Below, in pieces: positions 49,059 to 57,496 of a DNA stretch of 64,000 bases; the first letter of the stretch is position 1, and each line of letters begins with the position of its first letter. The stretch is from Streptomyces iconiensis (GTDB lineage: Bacteria; Actinomycetota; Actinomycetes; Streptomycetales; Streptomycetaceae): NCBI RefSeq assembly GCF_028657195.3, contig NZ_JANCPR020000019.1:98628-162627 (forward strand), in the 5' to 3' direction. The position numbers were made by a program, and so were the translations under genes. The notes under the pieces were generated by a model. That model saw only the letters and a list, made by a program, of their open reading frames with translations. It did no database searches and was not told where the DNA came from.

Positions 49059-50507
49059 GTGAAGACAGGCGACCAGATCGTCCAGGACCTCCCATGGAAA
49101 TGGGGAGTCCAGGGCAGGATTTTCATCATCGGTGGCCTCGGCTACCTGTTCGATGCGTGGGACATCGCGCTCAACGGCTTTCTGATGCCGCTGCTGGGCA
49201 AGGAGTTCGACCTCGGCCTCGGTGCCCGCGGCCTGGTGGCGACGTCCAACCTCGTCGGCATGGCGGTCGGCGCGATCGTATGGGGCGCGATCGCTGACCG
49301 TATCGGCCGTAAGAAGGCGTTCAGCGCCACCCTGCTGATCTTCGCGCTGTTCTCGGTGTTCGGCGCGCTCTCCCCCAACTACGAGACGTTCCTGCTCTTC
49401 CGCTTCCTCGCGGGTGTCGGGCTCGGTGGCTGCATCCCGGTGGACTACGCGCTGGTGAGCGAGTTCTCGCCCAGGAAGCACCGGGGCAGGATCCTGACCG
49501 CGCTCGACCTGTGGTGGCCCATCGGGGTCACCCTGTGCGGGCTGGCCTCGACGGCGCTGATCCCGCTGGACGGCAACTGGCGCTGGATGATGGCGACCAT
49601 GGTGCTGCCGGCGCTGCTGCTCTTCTGGGTGCGGCGCGGCGTGCCGGAGTCCCCGATCTACCTCACGAAGATGGGCAGGGAGGCCGAGGCGCGTACCGTC
49701 ATCGACGACCTGGTGGCCCGTACGGGCGCGGCGCCCGAGCCGTACAGCATTCCGACGGCGCCGCCCGAGCAGACCGGGCCCGACGGGCGGCGGATCGGCG
49801 GACTGCGCGCCGGCTTCGAGCAGTTCAAGATGCTGTGGACGTACAGCCCGCGCATCACCTCGGTCGCCTGGCTGCTGTTCGTGACCATCATGCTCGTCTA
49901 CTACGCGGCGCTGACCTGGATGCCCTCGATCCTCAAGGAGGAGGGCTACGGCGACACCGCCTCGTTCACCGGTACGACCCTGATGAGCGCCGTCGGCATC
50001 GCCGGAGTCGTCGCCTCGACGTGGCTGGTGGACGTGGTCGGCCGTAAGCGGCTGATCGGCTTCTCGGCGCCCGTCGCCACGGCCGCGCTGGTGGGTTTCG
50101 CGCTGGTGCTGGAGGTACGGACGGCCGCGCTCGTCGGGATCGCCGTCTTCGGCTTCCTGATCCAGCTGACCATTCCCGCGCTGTACGCGTACGTCTCGGA
50201 GCTGTACCCGACGACGCTGCGGGCCAGCGGTTTCGGCTGGGCCTCCTCGGTCAGCCGGGTCAGCACGGGCTTCGCACCGATGCTGTTCGGCTCGCTGATG
50301 TGGCCGCTGCTCGGGCTGCCGCTGACCTTCACCGTGCTCGGCGTCATCGTGGTCGCCGCCGTGCTGTGGATGGCGGTCGCCGCACCGGAGACAAAGGGCC
50401 GCGAGCTGGACGCGGTCGCGGAGGAGAACGGCGACGTACCAGGTGCGCGACCGGCCGGGGACGGCTCCCTGGAGACGGCGCAGGGCGAAGAGCCCGTACG
50501 TGGCTGA
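49059..50507 (+). CDS. MFS transporter, likely nicotinate uptake (NiaP/SVOP-like)
   Basis: 482 residues from a GTG at 49059, 21 bp after nicC. Twelve helices with the sugar-porter-like signature ADRIGRKKAF (motif A), FRFLAGVGLGGCIPVDYALV, SEFSPRKHRGR, then a large central loop and LVDVVGRKRLIGF (motif A repeat), ALYAYVSELYPTTLRASGFG and PETKGREL. This combination and the opening WGVQGRIFIIGGLGYLFDAWD are those of the NiaP/SVOP branch that carries nicotinate and other aromatic acids. Position within the cluster supports nicotinate. The C terminus has a 35-residue acidic tail. Confidence 0.86.
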   Translation: MKTGDQIVQDLPWKWGVQGRIFIIGGLGYLFDAWDIALNGFLMPLLGKEFDLGLGARGLVATSNLVGMAVGAIVWGAIADRIGRKKAFSATLLIFALFSVFGALSPNYETFLLFRFLAGVGLGGCIPVDYALVSEFSPRKHRGRILTALDLWWPIGVTLCGLASTALIPLDGNWRWMMATMVLPALLLFWVRRGVPESPIYLTKMGREAEARTVIDDLVARTGAAPEPYSIPTAPPEQTGPDGRRIGGLRAGFEQFKMLWTYSPRITSVAWLLFVTIMLVYYAALTWMPSILKEEGYGDTASFTGTTLMSAVGIAGVVASTWLVDVVGRKRLIGFSAPVATAALVGFALVLEVRTAALVGIAVFGFLIQLTIPALYAYVSELYPTTLRASGFGWASSVSRVSTGFAPMLFGSLMWPLLGLPLTFTVLGVIVVAAVLWMAVAAPETKGRELDAVAEENGDVPGARPAGDGSLETAQGEEPVRG

Positions 50508-50618
50508 CGGGCCCGAGCGCAGCCGCGGAAGCGGACGCGGACACCGGCCCAACCCGCACACCGGCGCCGACCGCGCACCGGCACAACCTCAGCACCATCT
50601 GGAAGGAGGGCCCGAGCA

Positions 50619-51497
50619 TTGAAGCCCGCACCGTTCACCTATCACCGCGCGCGCGATCTCGACGGCACCGCCAAGCTGCTCGCCGAACTGGCGGGCAGCG
50701 GCGGCGAGCCGAAGATCATCGCCGGGGGCCAGAGCCTGGTCGCGATGATGAACTTCAGGCTCGCCCGCCCCGATCACCTGGTCGACATCAGCGGTGTCGA
50801 AGGGCTGCGCGGGCTGCGTACAGACGGGGAAGGCGCCCTGCACATCGGGGCGCTGACCACCCATCACGAGGTGGAGACCGCTCCCGGCCCGCTGCTCGGG
50901 CCCGGCTTCGCCGTACTCCGTGACGCGATGCGCTGGGTCGGCCACCTGCCGATCCGTACCCGCGGCACCGTCGGCGGCAGCCTGGCGCACGCGGACGCGA
51001 CGGCGGAGTGGTGCCTGCTGGCCGTGCTGCTGGACGCGGAAATGGTGGCGCACGGCCCCGCGGGTCAACGCCGCGTCGCGGCACGGGACTTCTTCCTCGG
51101 CTACTACTCCACGGCTCTGGAGGAGGACGAGGTACTCACCGAGGCCGTCTTCCCGCGCCCCGCTCCGCACGCCGCGCTCACCGAGTTCGCGCAGCGGCAC
51201 GGCGACTTCGCGACCGTGGCCGCCGCCGTCGCGCTGGACCTGACGCCCGACGGCGGCGGGGTGCGCGGCGGCCGGGTCGCGCTCGGCGGCGTCGACGCGC
51301 TACCGGTACGGGTTCCCGAGGCCGAGGCGGTCCTCGCGGAGGGCGGCAGAGCGGGGCCCGCGCTGTACGAGGCGGTCGCAACCGCAGCCGCCCGGGCCGT
51401 CGACCCGCCCGGTGACGCGAACGGAAGTCCGGAATACCGGCGCGGCCTCACCCGCAACCTGGTGGCACGCGCCTGCGAGGAGGCGGTCTCACGATGA
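50619..51497 (+). CDS. Molybdenum hydroxylase FAD subunit (CoxM/NdhF type), nicotinate hydroxylase
   Basis: 292 residues from a TTG at 50619 with AGGAGG upstream. FAD-binding fold: KIIAGGQSLVAMMNFRLARP (first pyrophosphate loop) and LPIRTRGTVGGSLAHADATA (second loop), with FFLGYYSTALEEDEVLTEAV in the C-terminal CO-dehydrogenase-flavoprotein-like part. It passes electrons from the iron-sulfur subunit to an acceptor. It overlaps the large subunit by 4 bp (ATGA), and the three subunits follow in the order M-L-S as in CO-dehydrogenase-like enzymes. The substrate nicotinate is inferred from the cluster. Confidence 0.88.
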   Translation: MKPAPFTYHRARDLDGTAKLLAELAGSGGEPKIIAGGQSLVAMMNFRLARPDHLVDISGVEGLRGLRTDGEGALHIGALTTHHEVETAPGPLLGPGFAVLRDAMRWVGHLPIRTRGTVGGSLAHADATAEWCLLAVLLDAEMVAHGPAGQRRVAARDFFLGYYSTALEEDEVLTEAVFPRPAPHAALTEFAQRHGDFATVAAAVALDLTPDGGGVRGGRVALGGVDALPVRVPEAEAVLAEGGRAGPALYEAVATAAARAVDPPGDANGSPEYRRGLTRNLVARACEEAVSR

Positions 51498-53875
51498 CGA
51501 CGGAGAAAGCGGCGGCCCAGGAACACCGCGGGGCGCGCGACGGCGCGCTGATCGGGACCTCGGCACGCCGCCGCGAGGATCCCCGGCTGCTGACCGGGCG
51601 GGGTGTGTTCACCGACGACATCCAGGTGCCGGGCATGCTGTACGCGCAGTTCGTCCGCGCCACCGTCGCCTCGGCCACCGTGACCTCGCTCGACCTGTCG
51701 GCGGTTCGCGAAGTGCCGGGCGTGGTCGCGGCGTTCGACGCCGAGGACCTGGCGCTGGGTGACATCACGGCGCGGCTGGGCCGCCCGGCGGCCGAGTTCG
51801 TGCCGACGAGCATGCCGGTGCTGGCACGGGACCGGGTGCGGTACGCGGGCGAGCCGCTGGCGGTCGTGGTGGCGCGCGATCCGTACGCGGCCGAGGACGG
51901 TCTTGAGGCGGCGAAGGTCACCTACGAGACCCGTACGGCCGTTGTCTCCGACACCCAGGCCCTCTCCCCCGGCGCCCCGCTGGTGCACGACGAGGCGGCG
52001 GCCAACACGCTGCTGGACGTGTCGATGTTCGCCTCGGAGGGCATCGACGCGGTCTTCGCAGAGGCGGCGTGCGTCGTGGAGGTGGAGACGCGTACGGGCC
52101 GGCAGAACGCGCTGCCGCTGGAGACGCGTGGCGTGATCGCCGCCTGGGACGACCGTGAGGAGCAGCTCGCGCTGCGTATGCCCACACAGGTGCCGCACCA
52201 GGTGCGTACGGTCGCGGCACGCTGTCTTGGCCTGGACGAGCGGGCCGTGCGGGTGCTGGTGCCCGACATGGGCGGCGGCTTCGGGCTCAAGTGCGTGGTG
52301 GGGCGCGAGGAGATCGCGGTGGGCGCCGCCGCGCTGCGGCTGGGCAGGCCCGTGAAGTGGACGGAGGACCGCAAGGACGCGCTGACCGCCTCGTTCCTCG
52401 CCCGTGAGCAGCACTACGACGTACGCGCCGCGTTCGACGCCGAGGGGCGGATCCTGGGTCTTGACGCGGACATCGTGTGCGACATGGGCGCCTACTCCTG
52501 CTACCCGTTCACGGCGGGCATCGAGCCGCTGATGGCCTCGGCGGAGATGCCGGGGGTCTACAAGGTGCCGTCGTACCGCGTACGGGCCCGCGCCGTGACC
52601 ACCAACAAGGCGCCGAGCGCACCGTACCGGGGGGTGAGCCGGCCGCAGTACGTGATGGTGGTCGAGCGGCTCTTCGAGCGTGCGGCGCGGGAGTTGGGGA
52701 TGGACGCGGTGGAGATCCGCCGCCGTAACGTGATCACGGACTTCCCGTACACGGGGGTCAACAACGTGACCTACGACCCCGGTTCGTACCTGGAGTCCCT
52801 CGACCTGTGCGAGCGGACCCTGCGCGACGAGGGCTGGTACGAGAAGCGGGACGTGGCGGACGCGGCCGGGCGCCATCTGGGCATCGGGTACGCGTGCTTC
52901 AGCGAGCGCACCGGGTACGGCTCGACGGCGTTCGCGCAGCGGAAGATGGAGGTCGTTCCCGGGTTCGACATCTCCGAGGCCCGTATGGACACCTCGGGAG
53001 CGCTCACGGTGACCACGGGCACGATGAGCCACGGGCAGAGCCACGAGACGACGATGGCGCAGATCGCGGCGGACGAGCTGGGCCTGGAGCTGGACAAGGT
53101 CCGTATCCACCAGGGCGACACCGACCGGATCACCTACGGCTGGGGCACCTTCGCGAGCCGTTCGATCGCGGTGGGCGGCAGCGCGGTGCGGCTGGCGGTC
53201 GCGAAGCTCGGCGAGAAGCTGCGGCTGATCGCGGCCTCGCGCTGGGACGTGCCGCCCGACCAGGTGGAGCTGGGCAGGGGCGGAGTGCGACGCGCCGACG
53301 GCGGTGGCGAGTTGAGCTACCAGGAGATCGCCGACATCGCCTATCTCAAGGCGCATCTGCTGCCCAAGGGCGTGGAGCCGGGCCTCTCGGCGACGGCCTC
53401 GTTCGACGTCTTCAACGACGGCACCTTCTCCAACGCCACCCACGGCGTCGTCGTCGAACTGCACGAGGGCACGGGCCAGGTGGAGATCCTGCGGTACGTG
53501 TGCGTGGAGGACTGCGGCGTCGCCATCAACCCGCAGGTCGTGGAGGGCCAGTGCCGGGGCGGCATCGCGCAGGGCATCGCGGGCGCGCTGTTCGAGGAGA
53601 TCACCTACGACGCGCAGGGCGAGCCCTCGGCGACCAGCTTCATGGACTACAAGGTGCCCACGGCGCTGGAGATCCCCGACATCGGCATCCAGCACCTGGA
53701 GACCCCGTGCGCCTTCACCGAGACCGGCGCCAAGGGCGCGGGCGAAGGCGGCACGATCGGGGCGCCGGCCGCCGTACTGAACGCCGTCAATGACGCGCTG
53801 CGCCCCACGGGCGTGGAGCTGGACAACACCCCCGTCACCCCGGAGACCGTCGCGAGCGCACTGGAGCACGCCTGA
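51494..53875 (+). CDS. Molybdenum hydroxylase large (molybdopterin) subunit, nicotinate hydroxylase
   Basis: 793 residues. N-terminal a/b hammerhead domain (SARRREDPRLLTGRGVFTDD ... VPGMLYAQFVRATVA), then the molybdopterin-binding domain: VLVPDMGGGFGLKCVVGREE, KAPSAPYRGVSRPQYVMVVE, HGQSHETTMAQIAADELGLE, HQGDTDRITYGWGTFASRS and the catalytic Glu in GAKGAGEGGTIGAPAAV. The active-site loop is PYRGVSR, the type of general hydroxylases and not the AYRCSFR loop of true CO dehydrogenase. It should add OH to nicotinate at C6 with water. Start and stop overlap both neighbours. Confidence 0.9.
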   Translation: MTTEKAAAQEHRGARDGALIGTSARRREDPRLLTGRGVFTDDIQVPGMLYAQFVRATVASATVTSLDLSAVREVPGVVAAFDAEDLALGDITARLGRPAAEFVPTSMPVLARDRVRYAGEPLAVVVARDPYAAEDGLEAAKVTYETRTAVVSDTQALSPGAPLVHDEAAANTLLDVSMFASEGIDAVFAEAACVVEVETRTGRQNALPLETRGVIAAWDDREEQLALRMPTQVPHQVRTVAARCLGLDERAVRVLVPDMGGGFGLKCVVGREEIAVGAAALRLGRPVKWTEDRKDALTASFLAREQHYDVRAAFDAEGRILGLDADIVCDMGAYSCYPFTAGIEPLMASAEMPGVYKVPSYRVRARAVTTNKAPSAPYRGVSRPQYVMVVERLFERAARELGMDAVEIRRRNVITDFPYTGVNNVTYDPGSYLESLDLCERTLRDEGWYEKRDVADAAGRHLGIGYACFSERTGYGSTAFAQRKMEVVPGFDISEARMDTSGALTVTTGTMSHGQSHETTMAQIAADELGLELDKVRIHQGDTDRITYGWGTFASRSIAVGGSAVRLAVAKLGEKLRLIAASRWDVPPDQVELGRGGVRRADGGGELSYQEIADIAYLKAHLLPKGVEPGLSATASFDVFNDGTFSNATHGVVVELHEGTGQVEILRYVCVEDCGVAINPQVVEGQCRGGIAQGIAGALFEEITYDAQGEPSATSFMDYKVPTALEIPDIGIQHLETPCAFTETGAKGAGEGGTIGAPAAVLNAVNDALRPTGVELDNTPVTPETVASALEHA

Positions 53876-54408
53876 TGTCAGAGATCACCCACCAGCCGCC
53901 GGACCAGCAGCTGCTGAGCCTCTCCGTGAACGGGGAGCGGCACGAACTGCTGGCCGAGTCGCGGCGCACCCTCGTCGACGCGCTCCGGCACGACCTGGGG
54001 CTCACGGGTACGCACGTGGGCTGCGAGCACGGCATCTGCGGTGCGTGCACGGTGCTGGTCGACGGGGCCCCGGCGCGGGCCTGTCTGATGTTCGCCGCGC
54101 AGGCAGAGGGGCGTGAGATCCGTACGGTCGAGGCGCTCGGCGAGGGCCCCGGCGGGCGTGAACTCGGCGACCTGCAAAGGGCGTTCACCGAGCACCACGC
54201 CCTCCAGTGCGGCTTTTGCACACCCGGCTTCCTGATGCTGGCCGAGGGTTTTCTCGCGGAGCGCCCTGATGCCACCAAGGAGGAGATCCGCGAGGTGGTG
54301 GCCGCGAACCTGTGCCGGTGCACGGGTTACCAGACGATCGTCGAGGCGATCGACGACTGCGCCGCCCGGCGCCGCGCGTCGGTCTGTGAGGAGGGTTCAT
54401 GCGGTTGA
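53875..54408 (+). CDS. Molybdenum hydroxylase [2Fe-2S] subunit, nicotinate hydroxylase
   Basis: 177 residues starting on TGATG overlap with the large subunit. Two clusters: the plant-ferredoxin-type site GCEHGICGACTVLVDG (with a further Cys in RACLMFAAQAEG) and the helical site QCGFCTPGFLM ... NLCRCTGYQTIVEAI. This is the standard small-subunit pattern. It moves electrons from the Mo site to FAD. It overlaps the CoxG-like gene by 10 bp, so all four proteins are translated as one set. Confidence 0.92.
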   Translation: MSEITHQPPDQQLLSLSVNGERHELLAESRRTLVDALRHDLGLTGTHVGCEHGICGACTVLVDGAPARACLMFAAQAEGREIRTVEALGEGPGGRELGDLQRAFTEHHALQCGFCTPGFLMLAEGFLAERPDATKEEIREVVAANLCRCTGYQTIVEAIDDCAARRRASVCEEGSCG

Positions 54409-55229
54409 GCAACGCCGTCCCGGTGAAGGCACCGGCAGGCGAGGTCTTCGCGCTCGTCAACGACGTGGAACGGGTGGTCTCGTGCATGCCGGGCGCCGCG
54501 CTGGAGGGACGCGACGGCGACGCCTGGCGGGGCAGGGTGAAGGTCAAGGTCGGTCCGATCACGGCGGCGTACGCGGGCACGGTCCGCTTCCTTGAGGTCG
54601 ACGAGGAGCGCCGCACGCTGCGCGTACAGGCGCGCGGCGCCGATACGCACGGCAGCGGGGACGCGGAGGCGGCGGTACGGCTGGAGGTCACCGAAACGCC
54701 CGAGGGGTCCGAACTGCGGCTGGAGACCGACCTGGTGATCCGGGGCAAGATCGCGCAGTTCGGCAAGGGCGCGGTGGCCACGGTCTCGGACAAGATCCTC
54801 CAGCAGTTCGCCAGGAACCTGGGCGCGCTGCTCGACCAGGACCGCGCACACCGCGCGGCTCCGGCGCCGGACTCTCTTACGGCATCGGCGCCGGTGTCCG
54901 GTTCAGTGCCGGTGTCCGGTTCAGCGCCTGAGCCGGTCCCCGGCGGCGCCGGTCGGGGAACGTACGCGGCACATGCGCCCCGGCCGCAGTCGGAGCCCCG
55001 GCCCCGGCCCGAGTCGCAGCCGCAGCCGCAGCCGCACGCCGAACCGCAGCCCGCCCTCGCGGCGTACGCGGCCGGCCAGGACGAGTTGAACGGGCTCTCG
55101 ATGATCGTCGGCCCGGCCCTGTCCAAGTACGGGCCTGTGGTCGGCGCGTTCGCCTTCGGACTGTTCGAGGGCTGGCTGCTCGGCCGGGTGCTCACGCGGG
55201 AGAAGCACGCGGCGAGGTGCGGCCGGTGA
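54399..55229 (+). CDS. CoxG-like SRPBCC protein with C-terminal membrane anchor
   Basis: 276 residues. The N-terminal SRPBCC domain (about 1-145) matches CoxG: VPVKAPAGEVFALVNDVERV, VSCMPGAALEGRDGDAWRGR, VKVKVGPITAAYAGTVRFLE and GKGAVATVSDKILQQFARNL. A Pro/Ser/Gln-rich linker (155-225, with repeated PVSGS and PQPQ steps) leads to a hydrophobic end, KYGPVVGAFAFGLFEGWLLG. CoxG proteins bind a hydrophobic molecule and serve Mo hydroxylases at the membrane. Here it may take electrons from the hydroxylase to the quinone pool. Overlaps the small subunit and the nicF-like gene. Confidence 0.85.
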   Translation: MRLSNAVPVKAPAGEVFALVNDVERVVSCMPGAALEGRDGDAWRGRVKVKVGPITAAYAGTVRFLEVDEERRTLRVQARGADTHGSGDAEAAVRLEVTETPEGSELRLETDLVIRGKIAQFGKGAVATVSDKILQQFARNLGALLDQDRAHRAAPAPDSLTASAPVSGSVPVSGSAPEPVPGGAGRGTYAAHAPRPQSEPRPRPESQPQPQPHAEPQPALAAYAAGQDELNGLSMIVGPALSKYGPVVGAFAFGLFEGWLLGRVLTREKHAARCGR

Positions 55230-55879
55230 GCGGGTACGGCAGCGAGACGGACAGCACCTACGAGCGGGCCGGGTTCGGCGCCCCCGTGCGGCGCGGCACC
55301 CGTCCCGCGCTGATCGTCGTTGACCTGACGCGCGGGTTCACCGAGGAGTCCTTCCCCACCGGCTCCGACCTCACCGAAGTCGTCGGGGCGACCTCTGCCC
55401 TGGTGGAGGCGGCGCGGCCCGCCGGTGTCCCGGTGATCTGGACGGCCATCGCCTACAGCGCGGCCGAGGCGGAGGGCGGCTCGGTGACCTGGCTGGAGAA
55501 GGCCACGGGTATGCGGGCGCTGGTGGAGGGCAGCGCGGCTGTTGACCTGGACCCCCGGCTGCCCCGGCGCCCGGAGGACCTGATGGTCGTCAAGAAGGGC
55601 GCCTCCGCGTTCTTCGGCACCTCGCTCGCGGCCTCGCTGACGGGCCTCGGTACCGATACGGCCGTCGTGTGCGGGGCCACCACGAGCGGGTGCGTGCGCG
55701 CGACGGCGGTGGACGCGGTGCAGTCCGGGTTCCCCGTACTGGTGCCGCGCGAGTGCGCGGGGGACCGCGCGCAGGGACCGCACGACGCCGCGCTCTTCGA
55801 CATCCAGGCGAAGTACGGCGATGTGATCGGCCAGACCGAAGCACTGGACTATCTGCGCCGGCTCCCCTCCCCCACCTGA
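55226..55879 (+). CDS. nicF: Maleamate amidohydrolase-like (isochorismatase fold, NicF)
   Basis: 217 residues from a GTG at 55226 that overlaps the previous stop codon (GTGA). Cysteine-hydrolase triad of the isochorismatase/N-carbamoylsarcosine amidase group: Asp in ALIVVDLTRGFTEESFP, Lys in LMVVKKGASAFFGTSLAASL, and Cys in VCGATTSGCVRATAVDAVQS. NicF hydrolyses maleamate to maleate and ammonia. The N-carbamoylsarcosine amidase-like N terminus (TYERAGFGAPVRRG) is typical of NicF relatives. Function set mainly by cluster context. Confidence 0.84.
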   Translation: MSGYGSETDSTYERAGFGAPVRRGTRPALIVVDLTRGFTEESFPTGSDLTEVVGATSALVEAARPAGVPVIWTAIAYSAAEAEGGSVTWLEKATGMRALVEGSAAVDLDPRLPRRPEDLMVVKKGASAFFGTSLAASLTGLGTDTAVVCGATTSGCVRATAVDAVQSGFPVLVPRECAGDRAQGPHDAALFDIQAKYGDVIGQTEALDYLRRLPSPT

Positions 55880-56054
55880 CCCGCACCCCCGTGCTCGTAC
55901 GCAACGACACAGCACAGCCCTGCACAGCCCGACACACACCGACGTGTACCGGCACGCACCAGCCGACCCCGGCACCTGCCAGCACATGCCGACACCTACA
56001 CATCACCACTCACCAAACCGCCACTCACCAGGCCACCACTCCCCAGGAGCACCC

Positions 56055-56912
56055 TTGTCCCACCCGCCCGCGCCCGCGCGTTTCCTCACCCCGGAGGCGG
56101 CGGCCGACCTGGCCGCCGTTCCCGCCACCAGCCACTGCGCCTACAACGGCTCCGTCCGGCTGCACGTCCTCGACTACGGCGGCTCCGGCGTCCCTCTCCT
56201 CATGCTCCCCGGAATCACCAGCCCCGCCGTCACCATGGACTTCGTGGCCCGCGAGCTGACCGATCTCGTACGCCCGCTGGTGCTGGACGTGCGCGGACGG
56301 GGGCTCTCCGGCGACGGCGGCTCCTACTCCCTGGAGGCGTACGCCGAGGACACCGAGGCCGTCGTCACCGGGCTCGGGCTGGAGGCACCGCTGCTGTTCG
56401 GGCACTCGATGGGGGCCCGTATCGCCGCGGCGACCGCCGTGCGCGGCAAGGTCGCGGTGGGGGGCACCGTGGCGGTGGACCCGCCGATGAGCGGGCCGGG
56501 GCGCGGCACGTATCCGACCTCGCTGGACGCCTTCCTGGGTCAGCTGGCGCAGGCGCGGCGGGGCACGGACGCCCAGGAGGTCGGGCGCGCCTGGCCCCGC
56601 TGGCCGCTGCGGGAGCGGGAGTTGCGTGCCCGGTGGCTCGCGAGCTGCGGTGAGGAGGCGCTGCGGGGCACGCATCACGGCTTCGAGACGGAGGACTTCT
56701 TCGCGTGGTGGCCCTCGGTACCGGGGCCGGCCGTCATGCTGTACGGCGCCGACAGCCCGGTCGTCACGGCCGAGGGCGCCGCCGAGGCCGCGCGCGCCCT
56801 GCCGGAGGCCCGGCTGACGGAGATCCCGGACGCGGGCCACATGGTGTTCTGGGACAACCCGGACACGGCGCTCGCCCTCCTCCGCGAGGCACTGCGTGGC
56901 CTCACCGGCTGA
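56055..56912 (+). CDS. nicD: N-formylmaleamate deformylase-like alpha/beta hydrolase (NicD)
   Basis: 285 residues from a TTG at 56055 with AGGAG upstream; the 170 bp before it are a CAC/CCA-rich low-complexity stretch. Alpha/beta-hydrolase features: GVPLLMLPGITSPAVTMDFV (oxyanion), PLVLDVRGRGLSGD, nucleophile Ser in LLFGHSMGARIAAATA, Asp region AVMLYGADSPVVTAEG and His in IPDAGHMVFWDNPD. NicD uses such a triad to remove formate from N-formylmaleamate. The VDPPMSGPGRG segment is of the NicD type. Surrounded by nicF and nicR/nicE. Confidence 0.84.
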   Translation: MSHPPAPARFLTPEAAADLAAVPATSHCAYNGSVRLHVLDYGGSGVPLLMLPGITSPAVTMDFVARELTDLVRPLVLDVRGRGLSGDGGSYSLEAYAEDTEAVVTGLGLEAPLLFGHSMGARIAAATAVRGKVAVGGTVAVDPPMSGPGRGTYPTSLDAFLGQLAQARRGTDAQEVGRAWPRWPLRERELRARWLASCGEEALRGTHHGFETEDFFAWWPSVPGPAVMLYGADSPVVTAEGAAEAARALPEARLTEIPDAGHMVFWDNPDTALALLREALRGLTG

Positions 56913-56943
56913 GGCGCCCGGCGGGCACCCGCGCCCGTCGGGG

Positions 56944-56966
56944 CACTCAACTGCCGTGCTTAAGTG
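56944..56966. promoter_or_regulatory. Candidate NicR operator
   Basis: CACTCAA (56944-56950) and TTAAGTG (56960-56966) form an imperfect inverted repeat (6 of 7) with 9 bases between, ending 5 bp before the marR start. The place suggests autoregulation. No exact second copy was found before nicX by eye. Confidence 0.45.
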
Positions 56967-56971
56967 GCCTC

Positions 56972-57463
56972 ATGGCTGACAAAACCCTTTCCACGGCGGC
57001 GGGCACAGGCGAGCAGCCGGTCGCCCCCGCCGTGCTGACGGCCGCACCCGGCTATCAGGTGCGGCGCCTGTACCAGGCGTACCTGGCGGTGTGGGTGCGC
57101 ACCGTCGACCCGACGCTGACCGGGCCGCAGTTCGCCGTACTGACGACCGTGCACGCGAACCCCGGCAGCGACCAGAGCTCGATGGCGTCGGCCGTCGCGC
57201 TGGACACGTCGACCATGGCGGACGTGGCGCGGCGACTGGAGAAGCGCGGGCTGCTGGAGCGCCGTACGGCGGCGGCCGACGGCCGCCGCAAGCTGCTGTA
57301 CCTCACGGACGAGGGCGAGAGCGCCCTGCGTGAGGCGAACGGCAGGGCGCGGGAACTGGACGAGCGGCTGCTCGACCAGTACGACCCCGACGCCCGCGAA
57401 CGGCTCCTGCGGGAGCTGACCGCCCTCGCCGACCACTGGGAACGGCTGGGCGGGGACACCTAG
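56972..57463 (+). CDS. nicR: MarR-family regulator, likely NicR
   Basis: 163 residues from the ATG at 56972. MarR winged helix: YQVRRLYQAYLAVWVRTVDP, LTGPQFAVLTTVHANPGSDQ, SSMASAVALDTSTMADVARR, LEKRGLLERRTAAADGRRKL (the ADGRRK wing) and LYLTDEGESALREANGRARE. This matches the NicR group that in other bacteria represses nicotinate-degrading genes and responds to 6-hydroxynicotinate. It lies inside the cluster between nicD and nicE. Confidence 0.85.
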   Translation: MADKTLSTAAGTGEQPVAPAVLTAAPGYQVRRLYQAYLAVWVRTVDPTLTGPQFAVLTTVHANPGSDQSSMASAVALDTSTMADVARRLEKRGLLERRTAAADGRRKLLYLTDEGESALREANGRARELDERLLDQYDPDARERLLRELTALADHWERLGGDT

Positions 57464-57496
57464 AGCGCGCGAGCGCCGTACCTTCGTGGAGGACCC

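Noticed and set aside
47499..50561. Very long reverse-strand open frame of about 1020 codons opposite nicC and the transporter
   Set aside because: High GC keeps antisense frames open. The composition (Arg/Gly/His-rich, no domains) is non-coding, and the plus strand holds clear nicC and MFS genes.
51104..53869. Reverse-strand open frame of about 920 codons opposite the molybdenum subunit
   Set aside because: Mirror of the large subunit's codon pattern with no recognisable motif. The plus-strand protein has all catalytic features.
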